A stretch of 5,022 nucleotides of DNA, taken from contig DIWN01000100.1 in NCBI GenBank assembly GCA_002423495.1, positions 1-5,022 of the forward strand, given 5' to 3'. Positions 1-5,022 of this stretch are shown piece by piece. A program made the translations under genes and the position numbers. This DNA comes from Anaerolineaceae bacterium UBA6105. GTDB taxonomy: Bacteria > Chloroflexota > Anaerolineae > Anaerolineales > Anaerolineaceae. Numbering within the stretch: the stretch's first letter is position 1; each line of letters starts with the position of its first letter. The notes under the pieces are model-generated. The model did no database searches. It worked only from the letters and a program-made list of their open reading frames with translations, and was not told the origin of the DNA.

Positions 1-381
1 GCCTCAAACCATGATGTACATCGCAGGTTAGATCTTGAGCAAGATCTGGATTTCCTGTTTTCAATTCATGACAGCAGACAGATTACAAAAACCCTGACCA
101 TCCATTACGAGAACAAGGTCTATCAGATCGTGACCCCCCATCAGCCTTATTTTTATGCCAATCAAGAGGTTCTCATTACCAAGAATAACGCTGGTGAGAT
201 CTCAGCCTGGTTTGGTGGGAATAAACTGGAACTGAAGGAATTACGTTCTTATCCAAAGCAAGGCGTCATTGTTTCGTCGAAGTCAGTAGATGCGAAACCA
301 ATTGCACCTGCTTATAACCATCCATGGAGAACTTATGGCAAAAAGATCAATGGCAAACCTGTGGTCACATCTTTACAATAG
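1..381 (+). CDS. ISNCY-family (IS1202-like) transposase, C-terminal part only
   Basis: The frame is open from the first base of the window to the TAG at 379-381, giving 126 residues; the true start lies upstream of the window. An internal GTG at 130 is in frame but is not a credible start, because recognisable protein continues before it. The fragment matches my memory of the end of ISNCY/IS1202-type DDE transposases: an N-H-D-V-H-R-R-L stretch at residues 3-10, then a region that looks rich in beta strands (about 25-95, with an IHYENKVYQI segment), and a closing H-P-W-R motif at 107-110 just before the C-terminus. In this family the catalytic DDE core lies N-terminal to this part, so whether it is intact cannot be judged here. 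The protein would cut and join the ends of its own element. No frameshift or stop is visible in the visible part. Alternative: another integrase-core transposase with a similar tail. Confidence 0.8.
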   Translation, partial: ASNHDVHRRLDLEQDLDFLFSIHDSRQITKTLTIHYENKVYQIVTPHQPYFYANQEVLITKNNAGEISAWFGGNKLELKELRSYPKQGVIVSSKSVDAKPIAPAYNHPWRTYGKKINGKPVVTSLQ

Positions 382-470
382 GACATTTCTATTTAGCCTT
401 GACAAATATTTCCGCATATGCAATCGTTTGTATCTATTTTTATGGAGACCAGGTAACATTTCTTATTACT
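1..470 (+). mobile_element. Right-hand part of an ISNCY-type insertion sequence (end not resolved)
   Basis: The transposase reading frame starts outside the window, so only the 3' part of the element is present. Non-coding DNA after the stop codon contains GGACATTTCTATTTAGC (381-397) and a similar TAACATTTCTTATTACT (454-470). Such sub-terminal repeats are expected where a transposase binds its element's end. I could not identify the terminal inverted repeat or the target-site duplication, because the left end is missing. The boundary at 470 is therefore a guess: the element ends somewhere between about 400 and 478, before the stem-loop at 479. Comparing the two ends of the full element would fix it. 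Confidence 0.45.
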
Positions 471-478
471 ACTGCTGA

Positions 479-513
479 ACGCGGTGCTCTCTCCGCCTGA
501 GACAGCACCGCGT
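479..513 (+). terminator. Strong GC-rich stem-loop, possible orphan terminator
   Basis: ACGCGGTGCTCTCTC (479-493) pairs with GAGACAGCACCGCGT (499-513) over 15 bp with one mismatch, around a five-base CGCCT loop. A short T-rich stretch (CTCTTTT, 519-525) follows but begins six bases after the stem, so the classic hairpin-plus-U-tract layout is imperfect. The minus strand has no U-tract. It sits between the insertion sequence and the ATPase promoter. It could end transcription coming from the element, or could be the terminator of a chromosomal gene that the insertion separated from it. It could also be a protein-binding inverted repeat. Confidence 0.5.
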
Positions 514-554
514 AACGCCTCTTTTCCGAACCGCTCAACCCCCTTAGGATGATT

Positions 555-560
555 TATAAT
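555..560 (+). promoter_or_regulatory. Putative -10 box of the ATPase gene
   Basis: A perfect TATAAT lies 34 bases before the ATG at 595. It predicts a start of transcription near 567 and a leader of about 28 nt that carries the Shine-Dalgarno site AGGAG (583-587, seven bases before the ATG). No good -35 hexamer is seen at 16-18 bp spacing (the region around 531-539 reads CCGCTCAAC), and there is no TGn extended -10. The promoter may therefore be weak or need an activator. Confidence 0.5.
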
Positions 561-594
561 CAAAACTACGAAACATTAATCAAGGAGAGGCTTT

Positions 595-3075
595 ATGGAA
601 TTCAATCCCTCAGAATTTAATTTCGGTCAGGCTTACGACCTCGCCGACAAGGCGATCATCCCCGACAAACTCACTTTCTACGACCCCAGCGACCTCACCA
701 CACATGCCATGATAACCGGTATGACCGGCTCTGGTAAAACGGGTATGGGTATTATCATGCTCGAAGAAGCCGCTCTGCAAGGCATCCCCGCCATTCTGAT
801 CGACCCCAAAGGCGACCTCACCAACCACCTGCTGCACTTCCCCAATCTGCTCCCTTCTGACTTTGCCCCCTGGGTGGACGAAGACATCGCCCGACGAGAA
901 GGCAAAACCCCTGAGCAGGCTGCTGCTGAAGCGGCAGAGAATTGGCAAAAAGGCCTCAAACGCTCAGGCATCGACCAGGCACGGATGGAGAAACTTTCCA
1001 CCAACGTAGATTATGCCATCTACAGCCCGGGCTCCGATTCTGCCTTCCCGGTAAGCATTCTTTCGTCCCTGAAAGCTCCTTCCATCCCTTGGAAGGAAAA
1101 CACAGAAATCCTGCGCGAAAACATCAGCAGCACTGCCACCGCCTTGCTCGAGCTCGTGGGCTACAAAGACATTGACCCCGTGCGCTCTCGCGAACACATT
1201 CTGCTTTCCAACATCTTCGAGAACGCCTGGAGCCAGGGGCAGGATCTTGACCTGGAATCGCTGATCATCCAGGTTCAAACTCCACCCTTTGAGAAATTAG
1301 GGGTCTTCCCCCTCTCCAAGTTCTACCCGGAAAAAGACCGCTTTGAACTCGCCATGGCGCTCAATAATTTCATCGCCGCGCCTTCTTTCCAGAGCTGGCT
1401 GCAAGGCCAAGCGCTCGATATCGGCGCCTTCCTCTACTCGCCCGATGGCAAACCGCGCCACAGCGTCTTTTATCTGGCGCACCTGGCAGACCAGGAACGC
1501 ATGTTCTTCATCACACTGCTCTATTCCGCGGTCGAGACCTGGATGCGGACGCAATCCGGCACTGGCAGCCTGCGCGCCCTGGTTTATTTTGATGAAATCG
1601 TCGGCTACCTGCCACCGGTCGCGAATCCTCCCAGCAAGCCGATCATTCTGCGCCTTCTCAAACAAGCGCGCGCCTTTGGCATTGGCCTGGTGCTTGCCAC
1701 ACAGAACCCCGTCGATCTGGATTACAAAGCGCTTTCCAACACCGGCACCTGGATCATCGGCAAACTCCAGACCGATCAGGACAAACAGCGCCTCTTAGAC
1801 GGGTTGGCGACGGCAACAGGCTCCTTTGACCGCGCATATTTTGACAGCGCCATATCCGCATTGGGAAAACGCGTTTTCTTGCTCCACAACGTGCACGCCA
1901 AAGCCCCGGAGATCTTCACCACCCGCTGGGCGATGAATTACCTTCCCGGTCCCATCATGCGCACCAAACTCTCCGAGCTTAACCGCCTGGTTGGAGCAGA
2001 CGTCCTGCAAGTTTCAAGTGCCCTCAATGGCAATGGGCCAATCAGCGTGGAAGAAGTTTTGGGCGGTTCGAGTCAAAACCTCCCCGGCAGTCTCAACGAA
2101 CCAATTCTTTCCTCCAAAACCACTGTTCTTTACCTGCCTGTCACTGTCAGTTTCAGTGAGGCCCTCAAACTGGCAGCAGAACGGGGCGTTCCTTCCACAG
2201 CTGAACAGCGCTACCACTACGAACCCGCCCTGGTGGGTCAGGCAAAGGTTTACTTTGCCAACCGTACTTATGGATTGGACCTGGAAAAGAAAATTTCGGT
2301 CAATCTTCCCGGCATCGAAGGGCGCGGCCTGATGCGCTGGCTTGATTATCAACACGAGCCCATCGATTTGCTGGCAGCCGAATCCAGCCCCCTGCCAAAC
2401 GCCACATTTGGCGATTTGCGCTACCCATTTGACGACGAGAAGGACATTGCCAGCCTCTCCAAGGATTTCGAGGAATGGATCTATCGCGATAAGGGCGTAA
2501 CCCTCTTCACAAATGACATGCTCAAACTCACCTCCAAACCCGGCGAAAGCCGCGAAGAGTTTGAGGCACGCTGCATCGAAGCCAGCCAGGGGGGACAGTC
2601 TGACGAAGTCAAGAAAATTGAACTAAAGTACGAAAAACTGCGCAAGTCGATAGAATCCAAAAAAATGAAAGAGGAGATCGAACTTGATAAGGAACAAAAG
2701 ATCCTCAACCAGCGCCGTATGGAAGAAGCCGGCACGGGTCTTTCAACAGTTATCAACCTTTTCTCCAACCGCAAAAAGAGCATCAGCAGTTCGCTTACCA
2801 AACGCCGGCTGACCTCCACTGCCAAGTCTAACGTGGAGGAGTCGGAGCTGATGATTGAGGAGTACACCAAGCAGCTTGCAGAGCTCGATGAGAAGCTGAA
2901 AGAGGAGTTGGATGCTCACAAAGAAGACACGCAGGATATGGCAGGCACCATTCGCGAAGTCACCATCAACCCTTACAAAAAGGACATCATTGAAGAGTTC
3001 TTTGGGTTGGGCTGGATACCTCACTATGCCTTCAAGGATGGCGAACGTTGGGTCTTGATCCCGGCCTATAGATAA
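595..3075 (+). CDS. HerA/YjgR-like P-loop ATPase (DUF87/DUF853-type) with coiled-coil tail
   Basis: This is an 826-residue, probably cytoplasmic ATPase of the HerA/FtsK clade (COG0433-like). The start at 595 has AGGAG seven bases upstream, and no in-frame alternative is better. Walker A is GMTGSGKT at residues 42-49. The IDPKGDLTN segment at 69-77 is typical of the HerA/YjgR group. Walker B is ALVYFDE at 328-334 (D333, E334). The ATQNP segment at 368-372 and the following NTGTW...LQTDQD region (382-396) are the usual sensor part of this family. Residues about 670-780 are rich in Lys and Glu with heptad-like spacing and probably form coiled coils. A short tail ends in WIPHYAFKDGERWVLIPAY (807-825). 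HerA enzymes are hexameric and move DNA, usually with the NurA nuclease. Walker A lies so near the N-terminus that HerA's HAS barrel is absent, and no nurA gene is in view, so DNA pumping is inference. The gene seems monocistronic, with its own promoter and terminator. The fold and ATPase call is strong; the biological role is unknown. Confidence 0.88.
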   Translation: MEFNPSEFNFGQAYDLADKAIIPDKLTFYDPSDLTTHAMITGMTGSGKTGMGIIMLEEAALQGIPAILIDPKGDLTNHLLHFPNLLPSDFAPWVDEDIARREGKTPEQAAAEAAENWQKGLKRSGIDQARMEKLSTNVDYAIYSPGSDSAFPVSILSSLKAPSIPWKENTEILRENISSTATALLELVGYKDIDPVRSREHILLSNIFENAWSQGQDLDLESLIIQVQTPPFEKLGVFPLSKFYPEKDRFELAMALNNFIAAPSFQSWLQGQALDIGAFLYSPDGKPRHSVFYLAHLADQERMFFITLLYSAVETWMRTQSGTGSLRALVYFDEIVGYLPPVANPPSKPIILRLLKQARAFGIGLVLATQNPVDLDYKALSNTGTWIIGKLQTDQDKQRLLDGLATATGSFDRAYFDSAISALGKRVFLLHNVHAKAPEIFTTRWAMNYLPGPIMRTKLSELNRLVGADVLQVSSALNGNGPISVEEVLGGSSQNLPGSLNEPILSSKTTVLYLPVTVSFSEALKLAAERGVPSTAEQRYHYEPALVGQAKVYFANRTYGLDLEKKISVNLPGIEGRGLMRWLDYQHEPIDLLAAESSPLPNATFGDLRYPFDDEKDIASLSKDFEEWIYRDKGVTLFTNDMLKLTSKPGESREEFEARCIEASQGGQSDEVKKIELKYEKLRKSIESKKMKEEIELDKEQKILNQRRMEEAGTGLSTVINLFSNRKKSISSSLTKRRLTSTAKSNVEESELMIEEYTKQLAELDEKLKEELDAHKEDTQDMAGTIREVTINPYKKDIIEEFFGLGWIPHYAFKDGERWVLIPAYR

Positions 3076-3087
3076 AGCACAACACAC

Positions 3088-3114
3088 AATAACCCGCCTG
3101 GCAGGCGGGTTATT
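3088..3114 (+). terminator. Intrinsic terminator of the ATPase gene, possibly bidirectional
   Basis: AATAACCCGCCTG (3088-3100) and CAGGCGGGTTATT (3102-3114) are exact reverse complements around one base, giving a GC-rich stem of about 11 bp with a TGGCA loop. It begins 12 bases after the TAA at 3073-3075 and is followed by TAATAATTAT. The 3' arm ends in TTATT, which supplies the U-rich end for the plus strand. The minus-strand gene stops at 3141, so the same hairpin can also end that transcript, although its U-tract in that direction (TTATTGTGTGTT) is weaker. Confidence 0.88.
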
Positions 3115-3140
3115 TAATAATTATCAATTCATAATGCGGA

Positions 3141-3785
3141 TTAATCCGCGGGGCTCGCAGAGGTAACCGCGCCAAGCTGATTTACTTCCAGCTCCCATTG
3201 GCTGCCCGGGTAGGCTTGCTGATACAGGCTGTAATTTGTGGTTCGAAGGTCATAATTCTGTCCTCCGGCGCTGAACCAGATGGTGTAGGTCTCGGTTGCC
3301 TGCCCAACCCGCTGTGTGTCTGTCAGGCTCGCTGCCGGCCAGACCGCGTTTAGATCCGTGCCGTTTAGCCGCAATGTGTCCACCGCCGTCCACCCCATGA
3401 TCTCATAACGGCAGTAGTCCTCGTAGACCCGATAGTAGCAATCCTGCACAACCTGACCGACGCCTGTGCCGGTATCGACCGTGTAAGGGGTTCCACAAAT
3501 CTCCTCCGAATGTTCTGTCGGCTGGTCGGAATCATAACGATATTCCAGTGAACAGCTCGAGATGGTTGCGTCAGCCGGGATATTCGCCGCCCAATCGCTG
3601 GCTGTCACCAGTTGGTAGGATTCCACTTCAACTACCCTTTCCCATCGGGTGGAAGAAACGGTGGCATTGACCGCGTCGGTTCGCAGCATCCTGGTGAGCA
3701 TCAAAATCCCAAAAGCGCAGATTGCCAGCAACACCAAAATCATGACGATGGAAACCTTCTTGGGCATCGGCGTGCGGGTTGCCAT
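3141..3785 (-). CDS. Single-pass membrane protein with cysteine- and aromatic-rich outer domain
   Basis: This is a 214-residue protein. Lysines at 9-10 precede one hydrophobic helix (about 12-31), which suggests an inner-membrane anchor with the rest outside; no lipobox is seen. The outer part starts with WERVVEVESY (48-57), then W65, and contains four cysteines (C78, C97, C116, C125), enough for two disulphides, and an aromatic segment YYRVYEDYCRYEIMGW (117-132). The W-E-R-x-[IV]-x-[IV]-E opening and the Y-rich stretch ending in W resemble, from memory, the outer domain of larger bacterial proteins that carry an N-terminal zinc ribbon. Here the ribbon is in the preceding gene, 33 bases away. 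A GGAG lies 11 bases before the ATG, which is rather far. A second Met at residue 7 has no better site. It is the last gene of the minus-strand cluster. The function is unknown. Confidence 0.75.
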   Translation of the reverse strand: MATRTPMPKKVSIVMILVLLAICAFGILMLTRMLRTDAVNATVSSTRWERVVEVESYQLVTASDWAANIPADATISSCSLEYRYDSDQPTEHSEEICGTPYTVDTGTGVGQVVQDCYYRVYEDYCRYEIMGWTAVDTLRLNGTDLNAVWPAASLTDTQRVGQATETYTIWFSAGGQNYDLRTTNYSLYQQAYPGSQWELEVNQLGAVTSASPAD

Positions 3786-3818
3786 CGACTGTGGCGCTCC
3801 AGCGGGTTGAGGTTTACC

Positions 3819-4157
3819 CTAGGCACCCTCCAGTGGGTAAGGTTCAATCACATCTCCTGAAGGCCGGGAGGTCGCCCCCACCGAGAGATCACCACCGCAC
3901 TGCACGCAGGTGAGAGCGTCCGCCAGGTTGCGCGTGCCGCAATAGGGGCAGTGCTTGTCTGGCCCTGAACGCGCCATGCGGATCAGGGCTTCATCTTTGA
4001 TGAAATTGAAGGTATTTGGGTCCACCTGCTCAAAGCGCACCCCAAGAGGTTGTGGTGCGCCGCAACTGGTGCAGGATTTTATGGCTCCTGGATTTTTAGT
4101 GTTGCAACTATCGCAGGTCCAAATCAACTCAACGTAACCTAGGACTTTTCGCGCCAT
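3819..4157 (-). CDS. Small protein with two RanBP2-like zinc ribbons
   Basis: This is a 112-residue soluble protein with no signal peptide or membrane helix. Two CxxC pairs form each ribbon: C15/C18 with C29/C32, and C70/C73 with C84/C87. Both follow C-x2-C-x3-N-x6-C-x2-C. The first also has Trp at 13, giving the full W-x-C-x2-C-x3-N-x6-C-x2-C pattern of RanBP2-type zinc fingers; the second has Lys at the Trp position. Between them lies a 37-residue stretch (33-69) without cysteine, and the tail (95-112) looks disordered. In eukaryotes RanBP2-type fingers bind single-stranded RNA or ubiquitin. Bacterial proteins with such ribbons are common but little studied, so nucleic-acid or protein binding is only inferred. 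The ATG at 4157 has GAGGAG just two bases upstream, unusually close, but no other start fits. It lies between two membrane-protein genes in a possible operon. Confidence 0.85.
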   Translation of the reverse strand: MARKVLGYVELIWTCDSCNTKNPGAIKSCTSCGAPQPLGVRFEQVDPNTFNFIKDEALIRMARSGPDKHCPYCGTRNLADALTCVQCGGDLSVGATSRPSGDVIEPYPLEGA

Positions 4158-4178
4158 AACTCCTCACATGAGCTCGTT

Positions 4179-4197
4179 AAAACTAGTTTTTAGTATA
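4179..4197 (-). promoter_or_regulatory. Possible promoter with a palindrome at the start site, before the zinc-ribbon gene
   Basis: Read on the minus strand, TATACT (4197-4192) is a fair -10 box in the 45-bp gap between the YesL-like and zinc-ribbon genes. It predicts a start near 4185 and a leader of about 28 nt. The expected -35 area, which lies inside the upstream gene's end, shows no good match. Directly downstream is a perfect 12-bp palindrome, AAAACTAGTTTT (4179-4190), which would cover the start site as an operator might. Roughly one such palindrome is expected by chance in 5 kb, so this is a weak call. Confidence 0.3.
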
Positions 4198-4202
4198 GCA
4201 AA

Positions 4203-4814
4203 TTATGCTTCATCCTGCTTGATTGTTGCTTGCACTGCCCGCAAACCCAGGATGGCAATCAGCGGTACAGATCCGAGAAAAAATGGAATAAAAGTTGTTA
4301 CCGACAGCCCAACCAGGACTAACATCACCAGGGCAATCAGGATGGCATATCCAGGCTGCAGCAGTAAGACGGCCAATCCGTTTTTCCAGGCAATTTTGAG
4401 TTTCTTTTCCTCTTGTAAGAAAAAACAGCTGACAGCATAAAATTGCCATATCAACCAAAAAAAGAGCAAACCAAACATCAGCGCCATTAACACCAATGCA
4501 ATTGAATGATCCAAATTGAGATAGAACCAGATGTTGAAACCCAAAATCCCAATCACCAGAAGGTTCAGCAAGCCCCAGGGCAGGCTCTTGCGCCAATGAC
4601 CCTTGAAACCCTTCCAGAAACCAAGGATGCCAGTGCTGACGCCGTGGCTGAGGTCCAGGGCTTGTTCATAAATGCCAAAAATCGCCAGCGGATAAAGCAC
4701 CACCGTCAGGCTGAGCAGGATTGCCGCCAGTGCCACCAGCACCTGGTTGGACCAATCCTTCCAGCAAATTTTTATCGAATCAAGAATGACTGGAAAAGCA
4801 GCTTTTGCTTGCAT
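4203..4814 (-). CDS. YesL/DUF624-like multi-pass membrane protein
   Basis: This is a 203-residue integral membrane protein. About five hydrophobic segments are visible, at residues 24-48, 79-100, 104-131, 147-170 and 173-193. An amphipathic start carries paired Trp (W18, W21), and an FWKGFKGHWRKSLPWG segment (66-81) precedes the second helix. The N-terminal W...W, the proline near the end of the first helix (P42) and the F-W-K-x-F/Y motif before helix two resemble the DUF624/YesL family of about 200 residues, which often sits near sugar-uptake genes. No transport genes are seen here, so its role is open. The ATG at 4814 has no Shine-Dalgarno site and lies six bases after a TATAAT, so the mRNA may be leaderless. 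No other start codon in frame is plausible. It heads the minus-strand cluster. The membrane-protein call is firm; the family assignment is moderate. Confidence 0.75.
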   Translation of the reverse strand: MQAKAAFPVILDSIKICWKDWSNQVLVALAAILLSLTVVLYPLAIFGIYEQALDLSHGVSTGILGFWKGFKGHWRKSLPWGLLNLLVIGILGFNIWFYLNLDHSIALVLMALMFGLLFFWLIWQFYAVSCFFLQEEKKLKIAWKNGLAVLLLQPGYAILIALVMLVLVGLSVTTFIPFFLGSVPLIAILGLRAVQATIKQDEA

Positions 4815-4820
4815 AGCATG

Positions 4821-4828
4821 ATTATAAT
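4821..4828. promoter_or_regulatory. Palindromic bidirectional -10 element
   Basis: ATTATAAT is its own reverse complement, so a perfect TATAAT can be read on the plus strand (4823-4828) and on the minus strand (4826-4821). On the plus strand it predicts a start near 4835, a leader of about 28 nt and then the AGGAG site at 4850-4854, suited to the isochorismatase-like gene at 4863. On the minus strand it predicts a start near 4814, the ATG of the YesL-like gene. Neither direction shows a convincing -35 hexamer. A second AT-rich block, ATATAAAT (4831-4838), could serve instead. Confidence 0.5.
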
Positions 4829-4862
4829 AGATATAAATGACCTCAAACCAGGAGCAGTGCCC

Positions 4863-5022
4863 ATGTTGACCCCTGAGAATACTTTGTTAGTCGTGATTGA
4901 TGTGCAGGGCAACCTTGCCCGGGTGGTTGCTGAAAGCGAATCTGCTATTCAAGCAATAGAGAAGCTGGTTCAAGGAGCAAAATTGCTTGACATTCCAGTG
5001 CTCCTGACAGCGCAGGTTCCCG
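4863..5022 (+). CDS. Isochorismatase-family cysteine hydrolase, N-terminal part
   Basis: The start ATG at 4863 has AGGAG at 4850-4854, eight bases upstream. The frame is open for 53 codons to the window edge; the family is about 180-200 residues, so roughly a quarter is visible. The opening TLLVVIDVQGNLA (7-19) is the first strand of the isochorismatase-like fold, with D13 as the expected catalytic aspartate and Q15 next to it. A helix with IEKLVQGAKLLDIPVLLTAQVP (32-53) follows, where the family has the second strand. The catalytic lysine and cysteine lie beyond the window. Close relatives (YcaC-like) usually read T-E-Q after this strand; here it is T-A-Q (49-51). Members hydrolyse amides, or vinyl ethers such as isochorismate, and the substrate cannot be told from this part. 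It is divergent from the YesL-like gene. Confidence 0.88.
   Translation, partial: MLTPENTLLVVIDVQGNLARVVAESESAIQAIEKLVQGAKLLDIPVLLTAQVP

Noticed and set aside
399..436. TTGACA at 399-404 as the -35 of an outward promoter from the insertion sequence.
   Set aside because: No -10 box at 16-18 bp: the position holds AATCGT, TATGCA is only 12 bp away and TATCTA is 26 bp away.
290..478. A 62-codon plus-strand frame overlapping the end of the transposase gene.
   Set aside because: It lies in another frame of a recognised coding region, has no Shine-Dalgarno site, and its translation looks random.
610..3087. Several minus-strand and alternate-frame open stretches of 70-150 codons within the ATPase gene.
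   Set aside because: All overlap a long gene with clear motifs, and their translations show no family features.
3136..3149. Perfect 14-bp palindrome GCGGATTAATCCGC over the stop codon of the membrane-protein gene.
   Set aside because: About 0.3 of these are expected by chance in 5 kb. It would fold only into a four-base-pair hairpin, and the nearby stem-loop at 3088-3114 already explains termination.
3955..4440. Plus-strand open stretches at 3955-4137 and 4168-4440.
   Set aside because: They run antisense to the zinc-ribbon and YesL-like genes, whose proteins have clear cysteine motifs and membrane helices.
1..5022. A CRISPR array, tRNA, rRNA, riboswitch or toxin-antitoxin pair.
   Set aside because: I saw no regularly spaced repeats, tRNA cloverleaf sequence or rRNA segment, and no small gene pair of that kind.

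Overview
The window looks like chromosomal DNA from an anaerobic, mesophilic bacterium. My best guess is Chloroflexota, class Anaerolineae. I infer this from the style of the proteins (a long HerA-like ATPase with a coiled-coil tail, a small double zinc-ribbon protein next to a single-pass protein with an aromatic-rich outer domain, a YesL/DUF624-like membrane protein), mixed codon use and moderate GC. It is inference from remembered families, not from a search, and no rRNA or other marker gene is present to settle it.

Layout. Positions 1-381 encode the C-terminal 126 residues of an ISNCY-type (IS1202-like) transposase, so the left edge lies inside an insertion sequence. The right end of this element falls somewhere in about 382-475. 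A strong 15-bp stem-loop (479-513) follows. A TATAAT box (555-560) and a good Shine-Dalgarno site then lead into the main gene, 595-3075 (+), an 826-residue HerA/YjgR-like P-loop ATPase. It ends at a near-perfect hairpin terminator (3088-3114).

Three genes run toward it on the minus strand. In transcription order they are a five-helix YesL/DUF624-like membrane protein (4814-4203), a 112-residue protein with two zinc ribbons that match the RanBP2-type spacing (4157-3819), and a 214-residue single-pass membrane protein with four cysteines in its outer domain (3785-3141). Spacings of 45 and 33 nt allow one operon, although a possible internal promoter (4192-4197) lies before the zinc-ribbon gene. 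At the right end an isochorismatase-family hydrolase starts at 4863 (+), divergent from the YesL-like gene. The two share a 48-bp intergenic region with a palindromic ATTATAAT that can be read as a -10 box on both strands.

How the genes work together. The ATPase appears to be a self-contained transcription unit. The zinc-ribbon and outer-domain genes probably act together, because I recall the two modules fused in single proteins elsewhere. I see no CRISPR array, tRNA, rRNA or riboswitch, and no clear new defence system. The most interesting leads are the tandem RanBP2-like ribbons, the split ribbon/outer-domain pair, the HerA-like ATPase without a HAS barrel, and the symmetric promoter with a probably leaderless transcript.
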